A stretch of DNA of 64,000 bases from Rossellomorea aquimaris (GTDB taxonomy: Bacteria > Bacillota > Bacilli > Bacillales > Bacillaceae_B). A program made the translations under genes and the position numbers. Positions 31,667-40,853 of this stretch are shown here, one piece after another. The stretch is taken from positions 4,313,001 through 4,377,000 of the forward strand of contig NZ_CP141595.1 of the NCBI RefSeq assembly GCF_035590735.1, written 5' to 3'. The notes under the pieces are model-generated. The model was given only the letters and a program-made list of their open reading frames with translations. It ran no database searches and was not told where the DNA came from. Position 1 is the first letter of the stretch; every line of letters begins with the position of its first letter.

Positions 31667-34600
31667 TTACATGTTACGACGGTATTGTCCGCCAACTTCG
31701 TAGAGGGCGCGTGTGATTTGGCCGAGACTGGCTACTTTCACCGTTTCCATTAGTTCTTCAAAGATGTTTCCTCCGTTCACTGCTGCTTGCTTTAAGCGGG
31801 TCAGTGCTTCTTCGGATTGATCTTTGTGTTGTGATTGGAAGTCTCGCAGGTTATGAATTTGTGTTTCTTTTTCTTCCTTCGTTGCACGTGCAAGTTCCAT
31901 GCTGTCCATTTGTTCTTCTGAAGGTGGAGTTGGATTCAGGTACGTGTTCACTCCCACGATCGGAAGTTCCCCTGAATGCTTTTTCATTTCGTAGTACATG
32001 GATTCCTCTTGGATTTTGCCTCGTTGATACTGGGTTTCCATCGATCCAAGTACGCCGCCTCGATCATTCAGGCGATCAAATTCTGTCAGAACCATTTCCT
32101 CCACTAGATCGGTCAGCTCTTCTGCGATGAATGATCCTTGAAGCGGATTTTCATTTTTCGATAATCCGTGTTCTTTCGTGATGATCATCTGGATCGCCAT
32201 GGCACGGCGGACGGATTCCTCCGTTGGTGTCGTGATAGCTTCATCATAGGCATTGGTATGCAGGGAGTTACAGTTATCCTGCAGGGCCATCAAGGCTTGA
32301 AGCGTAGTACGGATATCGTTAAAGTCAATTTCCTGGGCATGAAGAGAACGACCTGATGTTTGAATATGATACTTCAACTTTTGACTTCTCTCATTGGCAC
32401 CGTATTTATCACGCATCACCGTTGACCAAATGCGGCGTGCCACACGGCCGATCACTGTATACTCGGGATCCAGGCCATTCGAGAAGAAAAACGATAAGTT
32501 CGGTGCAAAGGCATTGATGTCCATTCCGCGACTTAAATAGTATTCAACGTAAGTGAACCCGTTCGCCAATGTGAAGGCAAGCTGTGAAATCGGATTGGCT
32601 CCCGCTTCGGCAATGTGGTAGCCGGAAATCGATACAGAGTAATAGTTTCGTACTTTATGATCGATGAAGTACTGCTGGATGTCACCCATCATGCGAAGGG
32701 CAAATTCAGTCGAGAAGATACAAGTATTTTGTCCTTGATCTTCTTTTAAAATATCAGCCTGCACTGTACCACGGACGACTTGAAGGGTTTGTTCTTTCAC
32801 TTCAATATATTCTTCCACCGTCAATACACGGTCAAGCTCTTCTTCTTTCATGCGGATCTGCTGATCGATCGCCGTATTCATATACATGGCAAGGATGATC
32901 GGTGCCGGACCATTGATCGTCATGGATACCGACGTAGAAGGCGCACACAGATCAAAGCCGGCATACAGCTTCTTCATGTCTTCAAGTGTACAGATGCTCA
33001 CTCCGCTCTCCCCGACTTTTCCGTAAATGTCAGGACGGTGATCCGGATCTTCACCGTATAATGTAACGGAGTCAAAGGCTGTACTCAGGCGTTTCGCATC
33101 ATCATCCTTGGATAGATAATGGAAGCGGCGGTTCGTCCGTTCAGGAGTCCCTTCACCGGCAAACTGACGCTTCGGATCTTCCCCTTTTCGTTTAAAAGGA
33201 AACACTCCTGCTGTGTATGGGAAGGAACCTGGAACATTCTCTTTGTATACCCAATCCAGAATCTGGCCGTAGTCTTTGTATTTTGGAAGGGCCACTTTCG
33301 GAATATCGAGGCCGGATAAGCTCTTTGTCTTTAATTCAGTGACGATTTCTTTATCACGGATTTTTGTGATGAATTGATCTTTGCTGTAGGTTTCTTTTAA
33401 AGAGTCCCATTTCTCTAAAATCTGTTTTGACTCTGCTGTTAACTTGTTTTCGACTTCATCTTTCAACGTCTGAAGGGATGTTACTACCCCATCATTCGTT
33501 TCCTTTTCGTTAACGGCTTCGATTGCCCCTTCCAATTGGAACAATCTGCGGGCGAGGTTCACCTGCTCCTCGGCTTTTTTGTGATAGTTACGGACCGTTT
33601 CCGCAATCTCACGAAGATAATAACGGCGATTGTTTGGAATGATGACGTTTTGCTTTTCCACATCCACGTCTTTGGAGAAGCTTGTTTTCCAATCCAGTTC
33701 CATTTTATTGTTCACGGTTTCGACGATCGCTGCGAACAAGGCATTCGTACCTGGATCGTTGAACTGACTGGCAATCGTTCCGTACACCGGCATGTCATCT
33801 AAGTCTTTATCAAAAAGCAAGTGGCTGCGCTGATACTGCTTCTGCACCTGGCGCCTCGCATCTTCAGAGCCTTTGCGCTCAAATTTATTGATGACGATAA
33901 GGTCGGCAAAATCAATCATATCGATTTTCTCAAGTTGGGACGGAGCACCGAACTCACTTGTCATGACATACATGGACATATCACAGATTTCAGCGATTTC
34001 CGCATCCCCTTGCCCGATCCCGCTCGTTTCAACGACGATCAGATCATAGCCTGCCGCTTTGACAACATTGATGGCATCCTTGATGGCCAGTGAAAGCTCT
34101 GTTTTCGACCCACGGGTAGCAAGGCTTCGCATATAGACGCGAGGATTGAAGATGGCATTCATTCGAATGCGGTCCCCAAGAAGGGCTCCGCCTGTTTTTT
34201 GTTTCGTAGGATCGATGGATAGTATCGCGATCTTCTTTTCAGGAAGCTCGTTGATGAAACGGCGGATCAGCTCATCCGTCAAGGAACTCTTTCCTGCTCC
34301 GCCTGTTCCGGTGATCCCAAGTACAGGAACTTTCTTCGCTAAGCTCTTTATTTCAGAAAAAACGGTTTGAGCCGTCGCCGCCACTTCTTCATTCGCTCCG
34401 ACTTGATACTCGGCAAGTGAAATCAGCTTCGAAACCGTGTTCACATTTCCAGTCGAAAGCTTTTCAACCTCTTGATTCACGCTTCCCTTGATCGTCGGGA
34501 AATCACATTCCTCGATCATGTTGTTGATCATTCCTTGAAGACCATGCTTTCGACCGTCTTCAGGTGAGAAGATGCGGGCAATCCCGTATTCGTGCAGCTC

Positions 34601-34933
34601 CTTGATCTCACGCGGGATGATAACGCCCCCACCTCCGCCGTAAATGCGGATATGAGACGCTCCTCTTTCTTTCAAAAGGTCATACATGTACTTGAAGTAT
34701 TCTACGTGCCCGCCCTGGTAGGACGAAATCGCGATGCCCTGTACATCTTCTTGTATCGCAGCATTGACGACTTCTTCCACGGAGCGGTTATGACCTAAAT
34801 GGATAACCTCTGCCCCACTTGCCTGGATAATCCGACGCATTATGTTGATCGACGCATCATGTCCGTCAAACAGACTAGAAGCCGTGACAAAACGAACATG
34901 GTGCTTTGGTTTATAAATCTCAACCGTGCTCAT
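31667..34933 (-). CDS. icmF: Fused isobutyryl-CoA mutase (IcmF)
   Basis: A 1088-residue coenzyme-B12 enzyme that interconverts isobutyryl-CoA and n-butyryl-CoA (some members act on pivalyl- or isovaleryl-CoA). Three parts are joined: a cobalamin-binding domain at residues ~10-150 with FDGHDASI (His25 as lower ligand), a MeaI-type G-protein chaperone at ~200-450 with P-loop GTGGAGKSS (209-217) and NKFERKGSEDARRQ, and the substrate-binding mutase barrel at ~540-1080 (YTAGVFPFKRKGEDPKRQFA, then SICTLEDMKKLYAGFDL). ATG 34933 overlaps the TGA of the TetR gene (ATGA). It is the distal gene of the acyl-CoA operon and links branched-chain and straight-chain C4 acyl-CoA. Confidence 0.95.
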   Translation of the reverse strand: MSTVEIYKPKHHVRFVTASSLFDGHDASINIMRRIIQASGAEVIHLGHNRSVEEVVNAAIQEDVQGIAISSYQGGHVEYFKYMYDLLKERGASHIRIYGGGGGVIIPREIKELHEYGIARIFSPEDGRKHGLQGMINNMIEECDFPTIKGSVNQEVEKLSTGNVNTVSKLISLAEYQVGANEEVAATAQTVFSEIKSLAKKVPVLGITGTGGAGKSSLTDELIRRFINELPEKKIAILSIDPTKQKTGGALLGDRIRMNAIFNPRVYMRSLATRGSKTELSLAIKDAINVVKAAGYDLIVVETSGIGQGDAEIAEICDMSMYVMTSEFGAPSQLEKIDMIDFADLIVINKFERKGSEDARRQVQKQYQRSHLLFDKDLDDMPVYGTIASQFNDPGTNALFAAIVETVNNKMELDWKTSFSKDVDVEKQNVIIPNNRRYYLREIAETVRNYHKKAEEQVNLARRLFQLEGAIEAVNEKETNDGVVTSLQTLKDEVENKLTAESKQILEKWDSLKETYSKDQFITKIRDKEIVTELKTKSLSGLDIPKVALPKYKDYGQILDWVYKENVPGSFPYTAGVFPFKRKGEDPKRQFAGEGTPERTNRRFHYLSKDDDAKRLSTAFDSVTLYGEDPDHRPDIYGKVGESGVSICTLEDMKKLYAGFDLCAPSTSVSMTINGPAPIILAMYMNTAIDQQIRMKEEELDRVLTVEEYIEVKEQTLQVVRGTVQADILKEDQGQNTCIFSTEFALRMMGDIQQYFIDHKVRNYYSVSISGYHIAEAGANPISQLAFTLANGFTYVEYYLSRGMDINAFAPNLSFFFSNGLDPEYTVIGRVARRIWSTVMRDKYGANERSQKLKYHIQTSGRSLHAQEIDFNDIRTTLQALMALQDNCNSLHTNAYDEAITTPTEESVRRAMAIQMIITKEHGLSKNENPLQGSFIAEELTDLVEEMVLTEFDRLNDRGGVLGSMETQYQRGKIQEESMYYEMKKHSGELPIVGVNTYLNPTPPSEEQMDSMELARATKEEKETQIHNLRDFQSQHKDQSEEALTRLKQAAVNGGNIFEELMETVKVASLGQITRALYEVGGQYRRNM

Positions 34934-35583
34934 ATTACTCCCCCTGTTCTCCCTTGTTTTTCAAACCCTATGACGCCTGCAAAAGTGAGTTCGATTTGAA
35001 GATTGATGTACTCATCGAGTGTAAACCGCTTCTGAAGTGCCCAACGACGGAATCCCCACATCTGTCCCTGGACGAATACATTTTGAGCCAGCATATGGAT
35101 CTGATCTTTATCAAGCTCAAGCTTTCCACTCTCGACACAGCCTATGATGAGGTCTTCCACCATCCCCACCATTTCAAGTTCTTTACGCAGTACATATGGA
35201 AGGGCGTCCTTCGATAAAGATTTCGCCTCCTGATACATGACGAGGACTTCATCCTGCATCCGGTCCATCACTTTAAAATAATGAGCGATGCCGAGCCTTA
35301 AGCTCTCCAATGTCCCTTTTCCGACATCCAGCTCCTCAAGCTCCAACCGAACCTGCTCATAGATGCTGTCACACACTAAATACAAGACATCTTCCTTTGT
35401 TCGAATATATTCATATAACGTTCCGATACTGAATCCGGCGGCCTTTGCGATCTCTCTTGTCGTGGTGCGATGAAACCCCTTTTGTTTAAATAGAGAGACG
35501 GCTCCGCGAATCATCTGATCACGCCGCTTTTCTACCAAACGCTCATCTTTAACCGAAGCATGGACTTCCCTCTTCTTATTCAA
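34930..35583 (-). CDS. TetR-family regulator of acyl-CoA metabolism (FadR-like)
   Basis: A 217-residue one-component repressor. The N-terminal helix-turn-helix is clear (RGAVSLFKQKGFHRTTTREIAKAAGFSIGTLYEYI, about residues 25-65); the C-terminal ligand domain is of the FadR/TetR_C type that usually senses acyl-CoA. I read a TTG start at 35583 with AAGGCGG about 11 bases upstream; an internal start near MIRGAV is possible but would crop helix 1. Its 3' end overlaps icmF by four bases. The 14-bp palindromes at 40613 and 43074 are its likely operators. Confidence 0.88.
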   Translation of the reverse strand: MNKKREVHASVKDERLVEKRRDQMIRGAVSLFKQKGFHRTTTREIAKAAGFSIGTLYEYIRTKEDVLYLVCDSIYEQVRLELEELDVGKGTLESLRLGIAHYFKVMDRMQDEVLVMYQEAKSLSKDALPYVLRKELEMVGMVEDLIIGCVESGKLELDKDQIHMLAQNVFVQGQMWGFRRWALQKRFTLDEYINLQIELTFAGVIGFEKQGRTGGVI

Positions 35584-35702
35584 AACAACCGACCGCCTTT
35601 ACTATCCATTTCTCCCATTGACCCCATCCCAAGACCAATCTGCCTCATCCCCCAACAAAGCAGAAGTTCTTCTATCTCTATAACTATTTATCTATACATA
35701 TC

Positions 35703-35785
35703 GGGTCTGGCACCCTGAAGACGCAAGCGCTGATACGCCACGAAGCATCTCAGAACCCATCAGGTGCCTGACACGCTTCAGGACG
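35703..35785. repeat. E-family repeat, copy 1
   Basis: Begins GGTCTGGCACCCTGAAG, contains ACGCCACGAAGCATC and ends TCAGGTGCCTGACACGCTTCAG. It lies in the gap between the acyl-CoA dehydrogenase and TetR genes; a second copy flanks the other side of that dehydrogenase. Confidence 0.75.
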
Positions 35786-35834
35786 ACCAAGAGATCCTCT
35801 TCAAGAAAATCCCCACACAACCCCATTTTGATTC

Positions 35835-36974
35835 CTACTTCGTCACCATCCGCGAAATAACCAACCTCTGAATCTCCTGCGTCCCCTCATAGATCTGCGT
35901 AATCTTCGCATCACGCATATAACGCTCTACCGGATAGTCTTTTGTATAACCATATCCACCAAATATCTGAACCGCTTCCGTTGTCACTTTCATCGCTGTA
36001 TCCCCGGCCATCAACTTCGACATCGCCGATTCTTTTCCGTACGGAAGACCTTCCGACTCTAACCAGGCAGCTTGATAGGTTAATAGACGTGACGCTTCGA
36101 TGGACGTCGCCATATCGGCGATTTTGAATGAAATTCCTTGGTTCGCTGCAATCGGCTTCCCGAATTGCTCACGCTCTTTTGCATACTCGACAGACGCATC
36201 AAGGGCTCCTTGTGCTATCCCGACCGCTTGAGCAGCAATTCCGTTACGGCCGCCATCAAGTGTCATCATGGCAATCTTGAATCCATCGCCTTCGCTACCA
36301 AGCATGTTTTCTTTCGGTACCTTACAATCTTCAAACACAATCTCAGTCGTCGGAGATGAACGGATCCCCAGCTTCTTCTCTTTCTTCCCTACAGAGAATC
36401 CTTCAAATTCTTTCTCTACGATGAACGCACTCGTTCCACGCTGACGCTGAGAAGGATCTGTCAAAGCAAATACGATGTACGTATCGGCGATTCCACCGTT
36501 CGTGATGAAAATTTTAGAGCCGTTCAGTACGTAGTGATCACCTTCTAAACGAGCCGTCGTTTTCATACCGCCTGCATCAGATCCTGAACCCGGCTCAGTC
36601 AGACCATAAGCCCCGATTTTTTCACCTTGTGCCATTGGACGAAGGTACTTCTGCTTTTGCTCTTCTGTACCGAATTTATATACAGGCCATCCTGCTAAAG
36701 ACGTATGAGCGGAAAGAGTCACTCCCGTAGACGCACACACTCTTGACAGCTCTTCAACGGCGATACAGTATGCCAGGTAGTCGCTCCCGATTCCACCGTA
36801 CTCTTCCGGCCAAGGAATCCCAGTCAGCCCAAGCTCAGCCATCTTCTTAAACAAATCCATATCAAAGCGCTCTTCCTCATCACGTTCGGCAGCAGTCGGT
36901 GCCACCTCATTCCGCGCAAAATAACGCACCATCTTACGTATCATTTCATGCTCTTCCGATAACTTAAAATTCAT
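35835..36974 (-). CDS. Acyl-CoA dehydrogenase (AcdA-like)
   Basis: A 379-residue FAD enzyme that introduces the alpha-beta double bond of acyl-CoA, passing electrons to ETF. Family motifs are present: GLTEPGSGSDAGGMKTTA near residue 124, ITNGGIADTYIVFALTD near 157, and the catalytic glutamate in ITQIYEGTQEIQRLVISR near 363. ATG 36974 has GGGGGAA upstream. It is the fifth gene of the operon, and likely acts on short- or branched-chain substrates given icmF nearby; chain length cannot be fixed by eye. Confidence 0.93.
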   Translation of the reverse strand: MNFKLSEEHEMIRKMVRYFARNEVAPTAAERDEEERFDMDLFKKMAELGLTGIPWPEEYGGIGSDYLAYCIAVEELSRVCASTGVTLSAHTSLAGWPVYKFGTEEQKQKYLRPMAQGEKIGAYGLTEPGSGSDAGGMKTTARLEGDHYVLNGSKIFITNGGIADTYIVFALTDPSQRQRGTSAFIVEKEFEGFSVGKKEKKLGIRSSPTTEIVFEDCKVPKENMLGSEGDGFKIAMMTLDGGRNGIAAQAVGIAQGALDASVEYAKEREQFGKPIAANQGISFKIADMATSIEASRLLTYQAAWLESEGLPYGKESAMSKLMAGDTAMKVTTEAVQIFGGYGYTKDYPVERYMRDAKITQIYEGTQEIQRLVISRMVTK

Positions 36975-37008
36975 CTCAATTCCCCCATATCAAAAATGTA
37001 TTACAGAC

Positions 37009-37100
37009 CGGGTCCGACACCCTAACGAGGCAAGCAAAGAAACAAACCCCTTTACGCCACGAAACATCACATTTATTTTCAGGTGCCTGACACGCTTCAG
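37009..37100. repeat. E-family repeat, copy 2
   Basis: Shares GGTCCGACACCCT, ACGCCACGAAACATC and TCAGGTGCCTGACACGCTTCAG with the copy at 35703, in the same orientation, with a slightly longer centre. It lies between the two acyl-CoA dehydrogenase genes. Confidence 0.75.
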
Positions 37101-37149
37101 AATATGTGCACAAATACTTCCTTCCAAGTCATCAAGCTCACCAATCACA

Positions 37150-38286
37150 CTAAACCAGCAAATTCTTCCCGATCACCATTCTCTGAATCTCACTCGTACC
37201 CTCATAAATCTCCGTCACCTTCGCATCACGGAACAAACGCTCAACCGGATATTCCTTCGTATAGCCGTAACCTCCGTAAACCTGAATGGCTTCCGTTGAG
37301 ACTTCTACCGCTGTTTTCGAAGCAAAGAGCTTTGCCATACTGGCTTCTTTTCCACAAGAGATATTGTTCGAACGAAGATTGGCAGCGCGGTACACCAGCA
37401 GCTTCGATCCTTCAACAGCCGTCGCCATATCAGCCAGCTTGAATCCGATTCCCTGTTGGGCTGCAATCGGCTTACCGAATTGTACGCGCTCTTTGGCATA
37501 AGCGGTTGAATAGTCGAATGCCGCTTCAGCGATTCCCAATGCCTGTGCTGCAATCCCGATCCGGCCGACATCGAGATTCGCCATGGCGATCTTGAAGCCT
37601 TCCCCTTCTTGACCAAGAAGGTTTTCAGCAGGGACTTTCATATCTTCAAAGGTCAACTGAACCGTTCTCGAACCGTGGAGGCCCATTTTATGTTCGTCTT
37701 TTCCAATGACAAGACCCGGTGTATCTTTCTCTACGATGAAGGCTGATACCCCCCGGCTCCCTTTCGAAGGGTCCGTTGCGGCAAAGACGATATACGTATC
37801 CGCTTCGCCACCATTAGTAATAAAGACTTTTGATCCGTTTAAAACGTAGTGATCGTCACGTTTATCGGCTTTCGTTTTCAAGCTTTTCGCATCCGAACCT
37901 GCACTAGGTTCCGTTAGACAGAAAGCGCCTAAATATTCCCCGGTCGCAAGCTTAGGAAGGTACTTTTGTTTCTGATCTTCGTTTCCGAAATAAAGAATCG
38001 GATTTGTTCCTACTGAAGTATGCACAGACAGGATCACCCCGATGGTTGCGCTTACTTTGGACAGCTCATGAATGGCAATGATATAGGATGTGAAATCCAT
38101 TTCCGAGCCGCCGTATTTCTCAGGAATCGTGATTCCCATCAGTCCAAGTTCCGCCATTTTATTCAATATCTCTCTCGGGAATTGCCCTTCTTCCATCTTC
38201 TCGATAAACGGCTGGATTTCCGTTTCGGCAAAATCCCGTACCATCTTTCTCATCATCTGCTGCTCTTCCGTGAATCGTAACTCCAT
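37150..38286 (-). CDS. Acyl-CoA dehydrogenase (MmgC-like)
   Basis: A 378-residue acyl-CoA dehydrogenase, clearly a paralogue of the following gene product. It has FCLTEPSAGSDAKSLKTKA near residue 123, FITNGGEADTYIVFAATD near 157, and catalytic Glu in VTEIYEGTSEIQRMVIGK near 363. ATG 38286 has GGGAGGAA upstream. The gap to hbd is 29 bases. Sequence flavour resembles the butyryl-CoA dehydrogenase/MmgC group used in short-chain fatty-acid metabolism. Confidence 0.92.
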   Translation of the reverse strand: MELRFTEEQQMMRKMVRDFAETEIQPFIEKMEEGQFPREILNKMAELGLMGITIPEKYGGSEMDFTSYIIAIHELSKVSATIGVILSVHTSVGTNPILYFGNEDQKQKYLPKLATGEYLGAFCLTEPSAGSDAKSLKTKADKRDDHYVLNGSKVFITNGGEADTYIVFAATDPSKGSRGVSAFIVEKDTPGLVIGKDEHKMGLHGSRTVQLTFEDMKVPAENLLGQEGEGFKIAMANLDVGRIGIAAQALGIAEAAFDYSTAYAKERVQFGKPIAAQQGIGFKLADMATAVEGSKLLVYRAANLRSNNISCGKEASMAKLFASKTAVEVSTEAIQVYGGYGYTKEYPVERLFRDAKVTEIYEGTSEIQRMVIGKNLLV

Positions 38287-38315
38287 GAATGGTTCCTCCC
38301 TGATGTTCGTCGTTA

Positions 38316-39167
38316 TTACTCGTATGAATAGAAACCGCGGCCTGTTTTACGTCCCAACCAGCCTGCTTTTACATATTTTCTAAGTAGCGGGCATGGGCGA
38401 TATTTGTCATCACCGAAGCCTTCGTGCAGTGTTTCCATGATGTATAGGCATGTATCAAGTCCGATGAAGTCTGCAAGAGTCAGAGGACCCATTGGATGAT
38501 TCATACCGAGCTTCATCACTTCATCGATCGCCTCTTTACTCGCAACCCCTTCATACAGCGTGTAGATCGCTTCGTTGATCATCGGCATAAGGATACGATT
38601 GGAGACGAACCCGGGAAAATCCTCTACTTCAACCGGAACTTTGTGGAGGGATTTCGTCATGTCTTCGATCACTTGATACACTTCATCCGTTGTTGCAAGG
38701 CCACGGATGATTTCAACCAACTTCATGACCGGTACCGGGTTCATAAAATGCATTCCTATCACTTGCTGGGGACGCTTCGTCGCTGCAGCGATTTCTGTAA
38801 TCGGGAGTGAAGAAGTGTTAGAAGCAAGGATCGTGTGCTCCGGAGTAATTTCATCCAGTTGAGCAAAGATTTTCGTTTTGATATCCATGTTTTCAACCGC
38901 TGCCTCGATGACAAGGTCTACTTGTTTCGCGTCATGAATATCGGTTGAAGCCGTTAAACGGTTCACTGTGGCTGTTTTATCGTCTTCTGACATTCTTCCT
39001 TTTTCAACTGAGCGCGTCAGGTTCTTTGTGATCACGCCGATTCCCTTTTGTACAAATTCTGCTTTCAGATCGTTCAGGTAGACGTCGAATCCCGCCTGCG
39101 CACACACTTGAGCGATTCCTGATCCCATTTGTCCTGCCCCGATGACCATTACTTTTTTGATGTTCAT
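38316..39167 (-). CDS. 3-hydroxybutyryl-CoA dehydrogenase
   Basis: A 283-residue NAD(P)-dependent 3-hydroxyacyl-CoA dehydrogenase of the stand-alone Hbd/MmgB type. The Rossmann motif VIGAGQMGSGIAQVCAQAGF starts at residue ~8, the catalytic histidine is in QVIGMHFMNPVPVMKLVEII near 138, and GFVSNRILMPMINEA near 186 is conserved. ATG 39167 has AAAGGGGAG upstream. It lies between the thiolase and the acyl-CoA dehydrogenases, so three beta-oxidation steps are encoded side by side; no enoyl-CoA hydratase is present in the window. Confidence 0.94.
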   Translation of the reverse strand: MNIKKVMVIGAGQMGSGIAQVCAQAGFDVYLNDLKAEFVQKGIGVITKNLTRSVEKGRMSEDDKTATVNRLTASTDIHDAKQVDLVIEAAVENMDIKTKIFAQLDEITPEHTILASNTSSLPITEIAAATKRPQQVIGMHFMNPVPVMKLVEIIRGLATTDEVYQVIEDMTKSLHKVPVEVEDFPGFVSNRILMPMINEAIYTLYEGVASKEAIDEVMKLGMNHPMGPLTLADFIGLDTCLYIMETLHEGFGDDKYRPCPLLRKYVKAGWLGRKTGRGFYSYE

Positions 39168-39244
39168 TTTGTTCTCCCCTTTTTTAAAGCTAGTTATCTA
39201 GTTGGTTTAGTTTGTAATTGAAGTTGTAGCTGATCATATTTATG

Positions 39245-39307
39245 CGTGCCAGGTACAATCCGACCTTAATGTACCAGGTACAATCAATCCACTTTGTACC
39301 TGGTACA
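39245..39307. repeat. Three copies of GTACCAGGTACAA-type palindrome
   Basis: GTGCCAGGTACAAT, GTACCAGGTACAAT and GTACCTGGTACAAC occur within 63 bases in the thiolase-hbd gap. Each is nearly self-complementary (GTACCNGGTAC). They may be transcript hairpins or a further dispersed repeat. Confidence 0.6.
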
Positions 39308-39323
39308 ACACTCTCCTAACAAC

Positions 39324-40511
39324 CTACTGCTTCGCGACCTCAATGAGGATCGCATCCCCTTGACCGCCTCCGCTGCAGATCGATGCGATTCCTACACCGC
39401 CTCCGCGACGCTTCAGTTCGTATGCCAGTGTCAGGATGATACGCGCTCCGCTTGCTCCGATCGGATGACCAAGGGCAACTGCTCCACCGTTCACATTGAC
39501 TTTTTCCGGATCCAATCCGGCGATTTTCCCACTTGTCAGGGCCACAGCTGCGAATGCTTCGTTAATTTCAAACAGGTCGATTTCTTCAAGTGATTTGCCT
39601 GTTTTCTTCAGCAGCTCATTGATGACGAGTCCCGGTGTTTGCGGGAAGTCCTTTGCCTCAACGGCAATTGCTGTATGTCCTAGGATGGTGGCTAATGGCT
39701 GCTTCCCTTCTTTTGCGGCTCTCTCTTCACTCATGAGTACCATTGCTGCCGCCCCGTCGTTGACCCCCGGTGCGTTCCCGGCTGTGATCGTTCCTTCTGA
39801 TCCAAAGACAGGGCCTAATTTGGCCAGAGCTTCGATGGATGTTTCTTTTCGTGGGGCTTCATCTTTACTGACTACTACTGGTTCCCCTTTGCGCTGTGGT
39901 ACCTCCACCGCGACGATTTCTTCACCCAGAATACCTGCATCTATCGCTTTCAGGGCGCGTTCATGGCTTCTTAATGCCCACTGATCCTGCTCTTCTCTTG
40001 ATAGTTCAAATTCCTTCGCTGTCTCATTTCCGTACGTTCCCATATGGACATGGTTGAAGCTGCACGTCAATCCGTCATGAACCATTAAGTCCTTCACCTG
40101 TGAATCGCCCATCTTGAAGCCCCAGCGAGCTTTCGGAAGGATGTACGGTGCATTGGACATGGATTCCATTCCGCCCGCCACGATGACTTCGCCGTCACCT
40201 GCACGGATGATTTGGTCACCCATTGTCACGCTTCGCATTCCTGAAGCACATACTTTGTTGATGGTTTCCGTTTTGACGTTCCAAGGTAATCCGGCGTGAC
40301 GGGATGCTTGTCGGGAAGGGATCTGTCCCTGCCCCCCTTGTAATACAGATCCTAGGATCACTTCTTCTACTTCTTCACCATCTATACCTGATCGTTTCAG
40401 GGCTTCCTTCACGGCAAAACCGCCCAGCTCTGAAGCTGTAAAACTGCTTAAGCTTCCACCAAATTTACCGAATGGCGTTCTCGCTCCATCTAAAATAACC
40501 GTTTTTCCCAT
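39324..40511 (-). CDS. Acetyl-CoA C-acetyltransferase (thiolase)
   Basis: A 395-residue thiolase II that condenses or cleaves acetoacetyl-CoA. The acyl-binding cysteine is in NKVCASGMRSVTMGDQ near residue 88, GHPIGASGARI near 352, and the base-cysteine region CSGGGQGDAILIE near 382; FEINEAFAAVA near 320 carries the conserved histidine-partner loop. ATG 40511 has GGGAGAG upstream. It has its own candidate promoter with an operator about 100 bases upstream. Its own promoter would allow expression apart from the upstream Fe-S gene. Confidence 0.95.
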   Translation of the reverse strand: MGKTVILDGARTPFGKFGGSLSSFTASELGGFAVKEALKRSGIDGEEVEEVILGSVLQGGQGQIPSRQASRHAGLPWNVKTETINKVCASGMRSVTMGDQIIRAGDGEVIVAGGMESMSNAPYILPKARWGFKMGDSQVKDLMVHDGLTCSFNHVHMGTYGNETAKEFELSREEQDQWALRSHERALKAIDAGILGEEIVAVEVPQRKGEPVVVSKDEAPRKETSIEALAKLGPVFGSEGTITAGNAPGVNDGAAAMVLMSEERAAKEGKQPLATILGHTAIAVEAKDFPQTPGLVINELLKKTGKSLEEIDLFEINEAFAAVALTSGKIAGLDPEKVNVNGGAVALGHPIGASGARIILTLAYELKRRGGGVGIASICSGGGQGDAILIEVAKQ

Positions 40512-40853
40512 CTCAATCGCTCTCCCTTATATCTGAATGATTTGATTCGACAAAAACAAATTGTATACGCTTTCAACTTTTCTTAAAAAAATAGGACTCA
40601 CTTATATTCGACTGAACGCTCGCTCAACCAGTTCCCAAAAGAGAAGGGACAGTTTTTGTCCCTTATATACCTTTATTGTACTTCATATTCTGTTAGAACG
40701 TAATGATTTTTTAGAAAGTTTTTATTTTTCTATTAAATTTATTATTGCAGAAAAATAATAGGAGTGAAACGCAAGTAGAGTCTATTTTGTTTCACTCCTA
40801 ATGTTCAACTACTGAGAAGGGGACTTTTCATTATCAAACGGATAATATTCTTT
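40512..40853. other. Gap between the Fe-S oxidoreductase and thiolase genes
   Basis: No gene is supported. It contains the candidate operator and promoter at about 40600-40630, a Spo0A-box-like TTCGACA at 40547, and AT-rich sequence near 40680-40760. Confidence 0.55.
40598..40626 (-). promoter_or_regulatory. Candidate thiolase promoter with TetR operator
   Basis: On the minus strand TGAGCGAGCGTTCA (40613-40626) is a 14-bp palindrome with one mismatch, overlapping a TTGAGC -35-like hexamer and followed 15 bases later by TATAAG. It matches the palindromes upstream of the Fe-S gene in length and in the TGAR...TTCA frame. Confidence 0.5.
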
